Below, one piece after another: positions 38,034 through 46,439 of a DNA stretch of 64,000 bases. The stretch is from Comamonas sp. Y33R10-2 (GTDB lineage Bacteria; Pseudomonadota; Gammaproteobacteria; Burkholderiales; Burkholderiaceae_C), in assembly GCF_019355935.1 (NCBI RefSeq), contig NZ_CP079925.1:868001-932000 (forward strand), given 5' to 3'. Within the stretch, counting starts at the first letter, position 1. Each line of letters opens with the position of its first letter. The position numbers and the translations under genes are program-made. The notes beneath the pieces were generated by a model. It did no database searches. It had not been told where the DNA came from and worked only from the letters and a program-made list of their open reading frames with translations.

Positions 38034-38792
38034 TTATTTGGGCGCAAGGCGAATAGCGCCATCCAAGCGAATGACCTCGCCATTCAACATGTCGTTTTCA
38101 AGAATGTGCTTGACTAGCTTGGCGTAATCTTCTGGTTTGCCCAAGCGGCTAGGGAAGGGCACGCTGGCCGCTAACGCGTCTTGTACTTCTTGCGGCATGG
38201 TGAACAGCATGGGTGTGCCAAAGATGCCAGGGGCAATCGTCATATTGCGAATACCGCTGCGTGCGAGGTCGCGGGCAATGGGCAAAGTCATGCCAACCAC
38301 GCCACCTTTGGATGCCGCATAGGCCGCTTGCCCAATCTGGCCGTCGTAAGCAGCAACGCTGGCGGTAGAAATGAGCACGCCGCGCTCGCCAGTGGCTTCG
38401 GGCTCATTTCGGCTCATAGCATCAGCGGCTAGACGAATCATGTTGAAGCTGCCAACCAAGTTGACCATGATGGTTTTGGTGTAGCTGGCAAGGTTGTGCG
38501 GCCCGTTCTTACCCACCGTTTTTTCAGCAGGTGCAATGCCTGCGCAATTGATGAGGCCGGCCAATTTGCCAAGGCTGGTGGCTTTTTCTACGACGGCTTG
38601 GCCATCCGCTTCGCTGCTGACATCGCAGCGCAGATAAGCGCCGCCGATTTCACGAGCCACATTCTCGCCGCGCTCTGTATTCATATCGGCAATGACAACT
38701 TTACCGCCGTTGGTGGCCAGCATGCGCGCTGTTCCTTCGCCCAAGCCGGATGCGCCGCCGGTGACGATAAATACGCGATCCTGAATTTGCAT
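38034..38792 (-). CDS. Short-chain dehydrogenase, 3-hydroxyacyl-CoA dehydrogenase type-2-like
   Basis: A 252-residue NAD(P)-dependent SDR enzyme. The cofactor motif TGGASGLG lies at 12-19, the LINCAG segment near 84-89, and the catalytic Ser and YxxxK in [23 protein letters not shown]. Overall it resembles the type-2 3-hydroxyacyl-CoA dehydrogenase (HSD17B10-like) group acting on short or branched 3-hydroxyacyl-CoA. It is a single gene whose start lies 28 bases from an operator-like palindrome, consistent with control by a fatty- or branched-acid-responsive regulator. The exact substrate is not shown by the sequence. Confidence 0.85.
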   Translation of the reverse strand: MQIQDRVFIVTGGASGLGEGTARMLATNGGKVVIADMNTERGENVAREIGGAYLRCDVSSEADGQAVVEKATSLGKLAGLINCAGIAPAEKTVGKNGPHNLASYTKTIMVNLVGSFNMIRLAADAMSRNEPEATGERGVLISTASVAAYDGQIGQAAYAASKGGVVGMTLPIARDLARSGIRNMTIAPGIFGTPMLFTMPQEVQDALAASVPFPSRLGKPEDYAKLVKHILENDMLNGEVIRLDGAIRLAPK

Positions 38793-38819
38793 GAACTGCC
38801 CCTTGTGACTGCTTTGATG

Positions 38820-38841
38820 TTTACGTATACGTTAACGTCAA
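38820..38841. promoter_or_regulatory. ACGT-rich palindromic operator upstream of the dehydrogenase
   Basis: On the minus strand it reads TTGACGTTAACGTATACGTAAA without its last two bases, with overlapping palindromes GACGTTAACGT and ACGTATACGT. The form resembles operators of MerR-type LiuR regulators of branched-chain acid catabolism; the regulator is not in the window. Confidence 0.5.
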
Positions 38842-38884
38842 TTATGCAAAAGAGCTTGAAGAATTCGAACTGCGGAAAGCGCGC

Positions 38885-38921
38885 ATAAAAAAAAGCCCAA
38901 TCGGTAAAGACTGGGCTTTGA
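38885..38921 (-). terminator. Intrinsic terminator of the phasin gene
   Basis: AAAAGCCCAATC and GACTGGGCTTT arms, with a run of eight A on the left giving the T tract on the minus strand. It lies 130 bases beyond the phasin stop, after another imperfect repeat at 38925-38957. Confidence 0.7.
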
Positions 38922-39052
38922 AGGGATCCATGAAACCGGGGTTTCAGGAGGATCCAAGGAGACAACTTGTGCGGATCAGGCTTGCTGATCTGACATGCTG
39001 GCAATTATAGGGTAAACCCTCTATCTTTGCCAGCTATGCCAATAACTATGTT

Positions 39053-39601
39053 TTAGCGCTTGACTGCGACTGTCGACTTGACGGCTTCAGTGGCTGTCTT
39101 GGAGGCAGCGGTGAAGTTGGCTTCAGCCATATCCGAAGCTTGCTTGACAGCTTTTTGTACGGACTCGAAAGCGTTGTTAGCAGCAGAGACGGCGCTCTTG
39201 ACCAGTGCCACAGCAGACTCGGAGCCTGCGGGGGCGTTTTGAGTCGTGGTTTCCAGCAGGGAGTTGAAGCTCTTGCGGGCTTCGTTGGACTGGGCTTCCA
39301 GAGCCTTGTTGAATTCGCTGGCAGTGCTGCTGGCGATGTCATACAGGTGGCGGTTGTAGGAAGCAGTCTTTTCAGCCAGAGGCTGCAGAATGCTGGTTTG
39401 CAGAGTCAGCAAAGACTGAGCATCTTTGACGTTCAGGATGGCTTGCGAGTGCTGAGCGGCTTCGCTCAGAGCTGCACGGGAAGCAGTAACATTCAGTTCC
39501 ACCAGCTTTTCCACGCCTTCGAAAGCTTTGCTCGTCAGGCCGAACAGGGTTTCGAGCTGGGCTTTTTGTGTGCTCAGGATTTGGTCAGGGGTCAGGGACA
39601 T
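39053..39601 (-). CDS. phaP: Phasin (polyhydroxyalkanoate granule protein)
   Basis: A 182-residue amphipathic, Ala/Ser/Thr-rich helical protein that coats polyhydroxyalkanoate granules. The N-terminus [37 protein letters not shown] and the following [17 protein letters not shown] are typical of phasins from Burkholderiales; the C-terminal 80 residues are low in complexity and alanine-rich. The promoter carries three PhaR-like TGC(A/G)-TGCA sites, which supports the assignment. It implies that the organism stores PHA, although no synthase gene is present here. Confidence 0.9.
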   Translation of the reverse strand: MSLTPDQILSTQKAQLETLFGLTSKAFEGVEKLVELNVTASRAALSEAAQHSQAILNVKDAQSLLTLQTSILQPLAEKTASYNRHLYDIASSTASEFNKALEAQSNEARKSFNSLLETTTQNAPAGSESAVALVKSAVSAANNAFESVQKAVKQASDMAEANFTAASKTATEAVKSTVAVKR

Positions 39602-39693
39602 AGTAATTCTCCAAAATTACGAAACGAACAAAGGGATCGGACCGGAGTAAACGTCTGCTCTGACATGATCGCTAGTGGTGAACTAGTTATATG

Positions 39694-39706
39694 TTGCAGT
39701 GCAGCA
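39694..39706. promoter_or_regulatory. PhaR-like operator 1
   Basis: TTGCAGTGCAGCA, inside the early transcribed region of the phasin gene, just downstream of the inferred start of transcription. Confidence 0.5.
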
Positions 39707-39713
39707 TGGATGT

Positions 39714-39742
39714 ATTGTGAAAGAGAATTCCGTGCAGTGCAA
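39714..39742 (-). promoter_or_regulatory. Phasin promoter overlapping PhaR-like operator 2
   Basis: On the minus strand TTGCAC (39742-39737) and CACAAT (39719-39714) are 17 bases apart. GTGCAGTGCAA (39732-39742) covers the -35 box, so a repressor bound there would block RNA polymerase. Confidence 0.5.
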
Positions 39743-39752
39743 GTATTAATTG

Positions 39753-39766
39753 TTGCGTTGCAGCAA
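39753..39766. promoter_or_regulatory. PhaR-like operator 3
   Basis: TTGCGTTGCAGCAA, upstream of the inferred -35 box of the phasin gene. Confidence 0.45.
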
Positions 39767-39992
39767 ATAAATATAAGACTTTTTATTATTCGTAAGTCTT
39801 TGATTTGTTTGATCTTTTTTGTGTCAGGTAAATGACTTAAAAATCTTTGATAGGTTTACGTTCTATCCATAAGGGGTTTACCAAATCCCTTAATAGGGGC
39901 TTAAAAAGATACTGTTTGAGTTCAATTTATTTAAAACAAGGCAGTGTCACCGTAGTGCTGGCGGGCTTGAATGAGATTTGCACAATGGCTCA

Positions 39993-40487
39993 ATGACAGC
40001 ACCACAAACAGCCGCCAAACCCGAGCGCTCCTTGCCACAGGCGCGTGACTACTACCCCATTTTTCGAGCCATCAGCACTCGCTGGTCAGACAACGATGTC
40101 TATGGGCATATCAACAACGTCATCTACTACAGCTGGTTTGATACGGCGGTGAATGCTTATTTGATAGAGCAGGGCGCGCTGGATATTCATGCGGGGCAAA
40201 CGATTGGGCTAGTGGTTGAGACCCACTGCAATTACTTTGCCTCGCTAGCTTTTCCGCAGCAGGTCGATGCAGGCATTCGCGTGGCGCATATTGGAAGCTC
40301 CAGCGTGCGTTACGAGGTGGGACTGTTTGCGCAGGGCGAGGATCAACCTGCAGCCGCCGGTCACTTTGTGCATGTGTATGTGGACAGAGTTACGCGCCGA
40401 CCTGTGCCGCTGCCTGCTGCTTTACGCGCCTCATTACAGCCTTTGCAAAGTAAAGAGCTAGGTCATGTAGAAGAAATTGATAGCTAA
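39993..40487 (+). CDS. Acyl-CoA thioesterase (4HBT hotdog family)
   Basis: A 164-residue single hotdog-fold thioesterase. The catalytic-region pattern RWSDNDVYGHINNVIYYSWFDTAVNAYL (about 29-56) is that of 4-hydroxybenzoyl-CoA-type thioesterases and FadM/YbgC relatives; the substrate chain is unknown. The ATG at 39993 is chosen over an in-frame TTG at 39978. The last codons (GAT AGC TAA) are the left edge of a family A repeat, so the present C-terminus appears to have been set by that element. It is a single gene. Confidence 0.85.
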   Translation: MTAPQTAAKPERSLPQARDYYPIFRAISTRWSDNDVYGHINNVIYYSWFDTAVNAYLIEQGALDIHAGQTIGLVVETHCNYFASLAFPQQVDAGIRVAHIGSSSVRYEVGLFAQGEDQPAAAGHFVHVYVDRVTRRPVPLPAALRASLQPLQSKELGHVEEIDS

Positions 40488-40515
40488 TAGTCCTTTCATA
40501 CAAACGACCTAGAGC
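40479..40515. repeat. Intergenic repeat, family A, overlapping a stop codon
   Basis: GATAGCTAATAGTCCTTTC matches the copy at 9992; the right arm is degenerate (ACAAACGACCTAGAGC). The TAA of the thioesterase gene lies inside it. Confidence 0.6.
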
Positions 40516-40700
40516 TGTTTTTTCTTAAATTTGGCAAAGACGACACTAAGTTTCGGTAAAGCCAGAGCGGTTATGCGTTTGAGCGGGGGGCAGAGTGTGG
40601 AATCGCCTACACTCGAACACCTTTGTTGAGGCTGGCGCAGCACGTATTTGGGGCCAGCCTTGTTCTATGACTGAACGGACCGTTAGGCCCACCGTCGTCC

Positions 40701-41948
40701 ATGATCATCACCAGCTTGCTAGATACCGACCTGTACAAATTCACGATGATGCAGGTGGTGCTGCATCAGTTTCCGGGCTCACAGGTGGAATACCGCTTTA
40801 AGTGCCGTAACCCCGGCGTGCAATTGGCGCCCTTCGTCAATGAAATCCGTGAAGAAATTCGCTCGCTGTGCAAGCTGCGCTTTCAGGATTCGGAGCTGGC
40901 GTATTTAAGTTCGCTGCGCTTTATCAAAAGTGACTTTGTGGACTTTTTGAGTCTGTTTCAGCTCAACGACAAATACATCACCGTCACAGCGCTGCCCAGT
41001 GGCGAGATTGATATCAGCATCAAAGGTCCGTGGCTGCACACCATTCTTTTTGAGATTCCGGTGTTGGCTATCGTCAACGAGGTGTACTTCCGCAACACCC
41101 AGCCTGTGCCCAACTTTTTGGAGGGGCGCAAACGCCTTGATGAAAAAATTGCGCTGATGCAAGGCGATGGGCTGGAGACGCTGAAAATTGCGGACTACGG
41201 AACGCGCCGCCGCTTCTCTAGAGCTTGGCACGAAGAAGTGTTGCGTGTACTGTGCGCAAAACTGGGGCATGCCGGCTCGCGCAGCGCTGGCTCGCGCAGT
41301 GAGCAAGGGCAGTTGGCCGGCACCAGCAATGTGCTGTATGCCATGAAGCTGGGCTTGATTCCGCTGGGTACGCTGGCCCATGAATATTTACAGGCCTGCC
41401 AGTCGCTAGGCCCGCGTTTGCGCGATAGCCAGATTTTTGGCTTTGAGTCTTGGGCGCGCGAATATCGCGGCGACCTAGGGATTGCGCTGTCAGATGTCTA
41501 TGGCATGTCGGCCTTTTTGCGCGACTTCGACTTGTATTTTTGCAAGCTGTTTGATGGCGCACGCCATGACAGCGGCGATCCGTTTGACTGGGGCGAGCGC
41601 TTGATTGCGCATTACAAGGCCAACAAGATTGATCCGCTGAGTAAGGTGCTGATCTTTAGCGATGGGCTGACCGTGCCCAAGACCATTGAGCTTTTTAAGC
41701 GCTTCAATGGTCGCTGCCAACTGGCTTTTGGTATTGGCACTAATTTGACCAATGACCTGGGCAGCCCGCCCGAGCATGTGCCGCTGCAGATCGTGATCAA
41801 GATGACGCGCTGCAATGGTCAGCCTGTGGCCAAACTCTCGGACACGCCGGGTAAAAGCATGTGTGATGACGAGAAATATTTGGCGTATCTGCGCCAAGTA
41901 TTCAGCATTGAAGCGCCTGAGGCGGCGCGGCCGATACCGCAGGCTTGA
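40701..41948 (+). CDS. pncB: Nicotinate phosphoribosyltransferase
   Basis: Converts nicotinate and PRPP to nicotinate mononucleotide in NAD salvage, with ATP hydrolysis. The 415-residue length and the start [25 protein letters not shown] fit the family exactly. [11 protein letters not shown] (about 167-177), the GTLAHEY motif with the histidine that is phosphorylated in characterised relatives (about 222-228), and [17 protein letters not shown] with [10 protein letters not shown] are all intact. The upstream region overlaps no other gene. The ribosome-binding site before the ATG is weak. Confidence 0.94.
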   Translation: MIITSLLDTDLYKFTMMQVVLHQFPGSQVEYRFKCRNPGVQLAPFVNEIREEIRSLCKLRFQDSELAYLSSLRFIKSDFVDFLSLFQLNDKYITVTALPSGEIDISIKGPWLHTILFEIPVLAIVNEVYFRNTQPVPNFLEGRKRLDEKIALMQGDGLETLKIADYGTRRRFSRAWHEEVLRVLCAKLGHAGSRSAGSRSEQGQLAGTSNVLYAMKLGLIPLGTLAHEYLQACQSLGPRLRDSQIFGFESWAREYRGDLGIALSDVYGMSAFLRDFDLYFCKLFDGARHDSGDPFDWGERLIAHYKANKIDPLSKVLIFSDGLTVPKTIELFKRFNGRCQLAFGIGTNLTNDLGSPPEHVPLQIVIKMTRCNGQPVAKLSDTPGKSMCDDEKYLAYLRQVFSIEAPEAARPIPQA

Positions 41949-42014
41949 AGTTATTAAGAAATGATGAGCGCTCATGAGTAGCTCATGGCAGGACAGCTCA
42001 AGGAGGGTAGATAT

Positions 42015-43460
42015 TTGAACCGCACATTTTGGGTAAATGCCGCGAAGGCCGCCACGGCAGGGTCGCTGACTGTGGCCGCAGGCGCAGCGCAGGCGGCAGA
42101 GGTGGATGGCGCGGCCATGTCTATGGCATGGGGCATTCCATTTGTGGGCATGCTGTTGTCGATTGCGCTCTTGCCGTTGATGGCGCCCCATTTCTGGCAT
42201 CAGCACTTTGGCAAAGTCACGGCAGGCTGGGCATTGGCTTTTTTGCTGCCTTTTGCGCTGGTCTATGGCATGGGTGCAGCTGGGGTGAACTTGGTGCACG
42301 CTTTGCTGGCCGAGTATTTGCCCTTTGTGATTTTGCTCACGGCGCTCTACACCGTGGCAGGCGGCATTTATGTACGCGGCAACCTGCGTGGATCGCCGGG
42401 CTTGAACACTGGCATTTTGGCAATGGGCGCGGTGCTGGCCAGCTTTATGGGCACTACGGGCGCATCCATGCTGCTGATTCGCCCTTTGCTGCGGGCCAAT
42501 GACAACCGCCGCCATCAAGCGCATGTGGTGGTGTTTTTTATCTTCATCGTCTCCAACGCCGGCGGCGCGCTCACGCCGCTGGGCGATCCGCCGCTGTTTC
42601 TGGGTTTTTTGAAGGGCATCGATTTCTTTTGGACGGTGCGCCATCTTTGGCAGCCCATGCTGTTCCTCACGCTGGCGCTGCTGGCCATCTTCTACGTGAT
42701 TGATCACAAGTTGATGGGTGAAAAAGGCGAGGCTGACTTGCCAGACCCGACCCCCAGCGTAGACGTGACCGGTGCGCAAAGCCGTATCGGCTTTGAAGGC
42801 AATGTGAATTTTGCGCTGCTGGGTGTGGTGGTGGTGCTGGTGTTAATCAGCGGCATGTGGCGCACCCCTGTGGGCTTTGATATTGCGGGCACCCATGTGG
42901 GTCTACCCGGTTTGCTGCGCGATGTGGGGCTGATTGTTGTGGCTTTGCTGTCCCTCAAACTCACGCCGGCTCGTGTGCATCAAGCCAATGACTTTGGCTG
43001 GGGCCCTATGCAGGAAGTGGCCAAGCTGTTTGCCGGTATTTTCCTGACCATCATCCCCGTCATCGCCATGCTCAAGGCCGGTGTAGATGGTCCGTTTGGT
43101 GCGGTGGTGCGTGCGGTGACCAATGGGGATGGAACGCCCAACCCCGCGATGTACTTTTGGGCTACCGGCCTGCTGTCATCGTTTTTGGATAACGCGCCGA
43201 CTTATTTGGTGTTTTTTAACACCGCAGGAGGTGACCCTGCGCACTTGATGACGGATATGGCGCTGACTCTGGCGGCCATCTCGGCTGGTGCGGTGTTTAT
43301 GGGAGCCAATACTTACATCGGCAACGCGCCCAACCTCATGGTCAAAGCGATTGCCGAAGACCGCGGTGTAAAGATGCCGGGCTTCTTTGGCTACATGCTC
43401 TGGTCGGTAGGCATCTTGGTGCCGCTGCTGGTGGTGATGACTTTGATCTGGTTTAGGTAA
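42015..43460 (+). CDS. NhaD-like sodium:proton antiporter
   Basis: A 481-residue inner-membrane carrier of the ion-transporter superfamily with about 12 helices, annotated in relatives as a sodium:proton antiporter. TTGASMLLIRPLLRAN and SNAGGALTPLGDPPLFLGFLKGIDFFW are conserved, as are SSFLDNAPTYLVFFN and GANTYIGNAPNLMVKAIA. The start is a TTG at 42015: AGGAGG lies 8 bases before it, while the ATG at 41985 has no such site. A hydrophobic segment (residues 7-27, ending QAAEVDG) could be a signal peptide or a first helix. Substrate not proven. Confidence 0.83.
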   Translation: MNRTFWVNAAKAATAGSLTVAAGAAQAAEVDGAAMSMAWGIPFVGMLLSIALLPLMAPHFWHQHFGKVTAGWALAFLLPFALVYGMGAAGVNLVHALLAEYLPFVILLTALYTVAGGIYVRGNLRGSPGLNTGILAMGAVLASFMGTTGASMLLIRPLLRANDNRRHQAHVVVFFIFIVSNAGGALTPLGDPPLFLGFLKGIDFFWTVRHLWQPMLFLTLALLAIFYVIDHKLMGEKGEADLPDPTPSVDVTGAQSRIGFEGNVNFALLGVVVVLVLISGMWRTPVGFDIAGTHVGLPGLLRDVGLIVVALLSLKLTPARVHQANDFGWGPMQEVAKLFAGIFLTIIPVIAMLKAGVDGPFGAVVRAVTNGDGTPNPAMYFWATGLLSSFLDNAPTYLVFFNTAGGDPAHLMTDMALTLAAISAGAVFMGANTYIGNAPNLMVKAIAEDRGVKMPGFFGYMLWSVGILVPLLVVMTLIWFR

Positions 43461-43465
43461 CTGGC

Positions 43466-43553
43466 TTCCTCTGAGCGGCTTTGCCGCTTCCCCCTGAGGG
43501 GGATGAGACCATCGCTGCGGGGCAGCCCTTCCTCGGTGTCTCTGAGGTGGGGC
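43466..43553. repeat. Intergenic repeat, family B
   Basis: CTCTGAGCGGCTTTGCCGCTTCC...GGGGCAGCCCTTCCTCGGTGTCTCTG, with AGCGGC/GCCGCT and CCCCCT/AGGGGG arms. It lies between the antiporter and dehydrogenase genes. Confidence 0.6.
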
Positions 43554-43618
43554 GTGCTTGTTTAAGCTGATGCTTTTCTCAAAATACACGCCGAAATAGA
43601 TCTAAAGGAGACAACGCG

Positions 43619-44611
43619 ATGAGTAGCAAGCCCTGTATCTTGATTGCCCGAGCCATTTCACCCGAGGTGGTTGAGCTGTTGAAGCAGCACTTTGAGGTGC
43701 AAGCCAATCAGGATGATGTGGTCTGGTCGCCTGACCAGTTAGCGCAGCAGCTGCAAGGCAAGGATGGGATGCTGACCACAGGCTCGCAGCGCATTGATGC
43801 AGCGTTGCTGGCGGCATGCCCACAGCTCAAAATCGTGGCCAATATGGCCGTGGGCTATAACAACTTTGATGTGCCCGCCATGACGGCCGCTGGCGTGCAG
43901 GGCACGAATGCGCCCGACGTGCTGACTGAAACCACGGCGGACTTTGGCTTTGCGTTGCTAATGGCGACGGCTAGGCGCATTACCGAGAGCGAGCATTACC
44001 TGCGTGCTGGTTTGTGGAAAGACTGGCGCTATGACTTGTTTGCAGGCGCCGAGGTGCATGGCACCACGCTGGGCATTCTGGGCATGGGCCGTATCGGTCA
44101 AGCCATTGCGCGCCGCGCAGCCTATGGTTTTGGTATGAAAGTTATTTACCACAACCGCTCCCGCCTTGATGCAGCGATGGAGGCCGAATGCAAAGCCGCT
44201 TATGTGAGCAAGCCAGAGCTGCTGCAGCGCGCTGACCATTTGATGCTGGTGTTGCCCTACACCCCTGAAAACCACCACACCATTGGCGCAGCTGAAATTG
44301 CGCAGATGAAGCCAACTGCCACCCTCATCAATATTGCGCGCGGCGGCATTGTGGATGATGCGGCTTTGGCGCAGGCGCTGCGTGACAAGCGCATTGCAGC
44401 GGCGGGGCTGGATGTGTTTGAGGGCGAGCCCGCTGTTCACCCCGATTTGCTCACCGTGCCCAACGTGGTGCTGACTCCGCATATCGCCAGCGCCACCAAG
44501 GGCACGCGCTTGGCCATGGCCGGCTTGGCTGCTGACAACCTCGTTTCATTTTTTGCGGGCAAAGGGGCATTGAGCCCTGTCAACCAGTTGGGTGGAGCCG
44601 GTCTGCACTAG
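43619..44611 (+). CDS. D-2-hydroxyacid dehydrogenase (glyoxylate/hydroxypyruvate reductase type)
   Basis: A 330-residue NAD(P)H-dependent enzyme, most like D-glycerate dehydrogenase or glyoxylate/hydroxypyruvate reductase. The cofactor motif GILGMGRIGQAIARR lies near 152-166. The catalytic Arg is in NIARGGIVDD, the Glu in FEGEPAVH and the His in LTPHIASAT. AAAGGAG is well placed before the ATG. The substrate (glyoxylate, hydroxypyruvate or another 2-ketoacid) cannot be fixed from sequence. It follows a family B repeat and stands alone. Confidence 0.88.
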   Translation: MSSKPCILIARAISPEVVELLKQHFEVQANQDDVVWSPDQLAQQLQGKDGMLTTGSQRIDAALLAACPQLKIVANMAVGYNNFDVPAMTAAGVQGTNAPDVLTETTADFGFALLMATARRITESEHYLRAGLWKDWRYDLFAGAEVHGTTLGILGMGRIGQAIARRAAYGFGMKVIYHNRSRLDAAMEAECKAAYVSKPELLQRADHLMLVLPYTPENHHTIGAAEIAQMKPTATLINIARGGIVDDAALAQALRDKRIAAAGLDVFEGEPAVHPDLLTVPNVVLTPHIASATKGTRLAMAGLAADNLVSFFAGKGALSPVNQLGGAGLH

Positions 44612-44654
44612 CCGTGTTGTCAGTTTGATCAGGCGTAAAAATCAAGGTAAATAA

Positions 44655-44700
44655 TGCCTCTAGTCCTTATTTAATAAGGACTGGTAGCTATTAAATAAAG
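44655..44700. repeat. Intergenic repeat, family A
   Basis: CCTCTAGTCCTTATTTAATAAGGACTGGTAGC shows a perfect AGTCCTTAT/ATAAGGACT palindrome, followed by TATTAAATAAAG. It lies directly upstream of rmuC. Confidence 0.75.
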
Positions 44701-44726
44701 AGTAAGAAAGGCTTGGTAAAGCTGTG

Positions 44727-46439
44727 ATGATGTGGTGGCTTGGGTTGGCGGCGGTGGCCGTGTTGATTGTGGTTTTGCTTTTGCTACTGCTGTGGCGTTT
44801 GCAAGGCTTGCGCCAGCTGTCTGAGCTTGCCTTGGGGCCAGAGCCGATGCGCTTGCAGGCTCAGCTGCTGCAAGGCTTGCATGCGCTGGATGTGCGCTTG
44901 CAGCAGCTAGAGCGCAGCAGCCAGAGCACGCAACTAACAGTGGCCAAAAGCGATGGCGCGCTAGACCGTGTGACCCAGCATGTCCAGACCCAGCTAGGCC
45001 AGACTCAGCAAGATGCACTGGCAGCAAGGCGTGAGCAGGCGACGGCGCTTGCCGCCTTTCGCCAAGAGGTGAGCCAGTTGGTGCAGCGCCTGACGGCCGA
45101 CAGTCAGCAAGCTCGCACGGCATTGGCGCAAAGTAGCGCCGAGCAAACAGCCCATGTGCAGCAGCGCTTTGAAGCGCTGGCCGAAACCACGCGCGGCACG
45201 CTGGACTCTCTCAAGGGCGATATTCAGCAACAACTCACCCACATGAGCACCAATATGGGCGCTGCGCTGAAAGATCAGCTGGGCAGCAATGGCGAGCAAT
45301 TGCGCCACCAATTTGCCGTGCTGCAAGACGCGGTGAGCCAGCAGCTAGGCGCTTTGACGCAGGGCCAGCAAACCTCGGCAGAGCAGCTGCGCGGCACGCT
45401 CAATGAGCGGCTTGCCACTATCCAGCACGATAACGCCACCAAGCTCGAAGAGATGCGCCGCACGGTGGATGAAAAGCTGCACGCCACGCTGGAGCAGCGA
45501 CTGGGCGAGTCATTCAAGCAAGTCAGCGACCGGCTCGAGCAGGTTCACAAAGGCTTGGGCGAGATGCAGACGCTGGCCGGCAGCGTAGGTGACCTCAAAC
45601 GTGTGATGACCAATGTGAAGTCACGCGGCACTTGGGGCGAGATGCAGCTGGGCAACATCATCGACAACGTGCTCACGCCTGATCAATACGCCAAGAACGT
45701 CAAGACCGTTCCGGGCAGCGATGAGCTGGTGGAGTTTGCGATTCGCCTGCCGGGTCGCAATGACGAGCAGCCGGTGTGGCTGCCTATGGATGCCAAATAC
45801 CCGGTGGAGCATTACCAGCGCCTGCAGGATGCGCAGGATGGCGCTGACCGTGTGGCGATTCTTGCTGCTGGTAATGCGTTTGAGACTTCGATTCGTGCCG
45901 AGGCCAAAAAGATTGCCAGCAAGTACATCGCCCCGCCATTCACCACAGACTTTGCCGTGATGTATCTGCCCACTGAAGGCTTGTTTGCCGAAGTGCTGCG
46001 CCGCCCTGGTTTGGTCGAGGCATTGCAAAACGACAGCCGCATCGTCGTCACCGGCCCAGCCAATTTGGCAGCCATGCTCAACAGTTTGCAGATGGGCTTT
46101 AAGACGCTGGCGATTGAAAAGCGATCGTCTGAAGTTTGGGGGGTGCTGGCTCAGGTCAAGACCGAGTTTGGAAAATTTGGCGATGTGGTGGATGCAGCCC
46201 GTAAATCCATTGATGCAGCAGCGCGCAAATTCGATCAAGTAGGAGTGCGCACGCGTGCCATTCAGCGGCAGCTGCGCGATGTTCAGGCCCTGCCAGATAG
46301 TGAGCTGGAAGTGAGTAGGCAGGACGTGAGTGGGCAAGAAGATGGTGAGACGCAAAATGGTGGCCTGCAAGAGGGCGCCCCGCAGTTGCTCAATCCAGCG
46401 CCGAACAAAGATCAGGTCGGTCACGAGGACGACGAATGA
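44727..46439 (+). CDS. rmuC: DNA recombination protein RmuC
   Basis: A 570-residue protein of the RmuC family, which limits inversions at short inverted repeats in E. coli and has a restriction-nuclease-like core. An N-terminal helix (about 2-24) is followed by a long Gln-rich coiled coil (about 45-290), then the conserved domain (about 300-500) with SRGTWGEMQLGNIIDNVLTPDQY and VWLPMDAKYPVEHY, and a variable acidic tail. GTG 44724 or ATG 44730 are alternative starts. The stop overlaps the start of the MFS gene by 4 bases. Confidence 0.9.
   Translation: MMWWLGLAAVAVLIVVLLLLLLWRLQGLRQLSELALGPEPMRLQAQLLQGLHALDVRLQQLERSSQSTQLTVAKSDGALDRVTQHVQTQLGQTQQDALAARREQATALAAFRQEVSQLVQRLTADSQQARTALAQSSAEQTAHVQQRFEALAETTRGTLDSLKGDIQQQLTHMSTNMGAALKDQLGSNGEQLRHQFAVLQDAVSQQLGALTQGQQTSAEQLRGTLNERLATIQHDNATKLEEMRRTVDEKLHATLEQRLGESFKQVSDRLEQVHKGLGEMQTLAGSVGDLKRVMTNVKSRGTWGEMQLGNIIDNVLTPDQYAKNVKTVPGSDELVEFAIRLPGRNDEQPVWLPMDAKYPVEHYQRLQDAQDGADRVAILAAGNAFETSIRAEAKKIASKYIAPPFTTDFAVMYLPTEGLFAEVLRRPGLVEALQNDSRIVVTGPANLAAMLNSLQMGFKTLAIEKRSSEVWGVLAQVKTEFGKFGDVVDAARKSIDAAARKFDQVGVRTRAIQRQLRDVQALPDSELEVSRQDVSGQEDGETQNGGLQEGAPQLLNPAPNKDQVGHEDDE

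Larger units (their letters stand above)
39602..39992. other. Gene-free AT-rich region between phasin and thioesterase genes
   Basis: No coding region is supported in these 391 bases. The left half contains the phasin promoter and its operators. The right half (about 39770-39960) is AT-rich and holds the near-inverted segments AAGGGGTTTACCAAATCCC at 39871 without obvious function. Confidence 0.6.
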
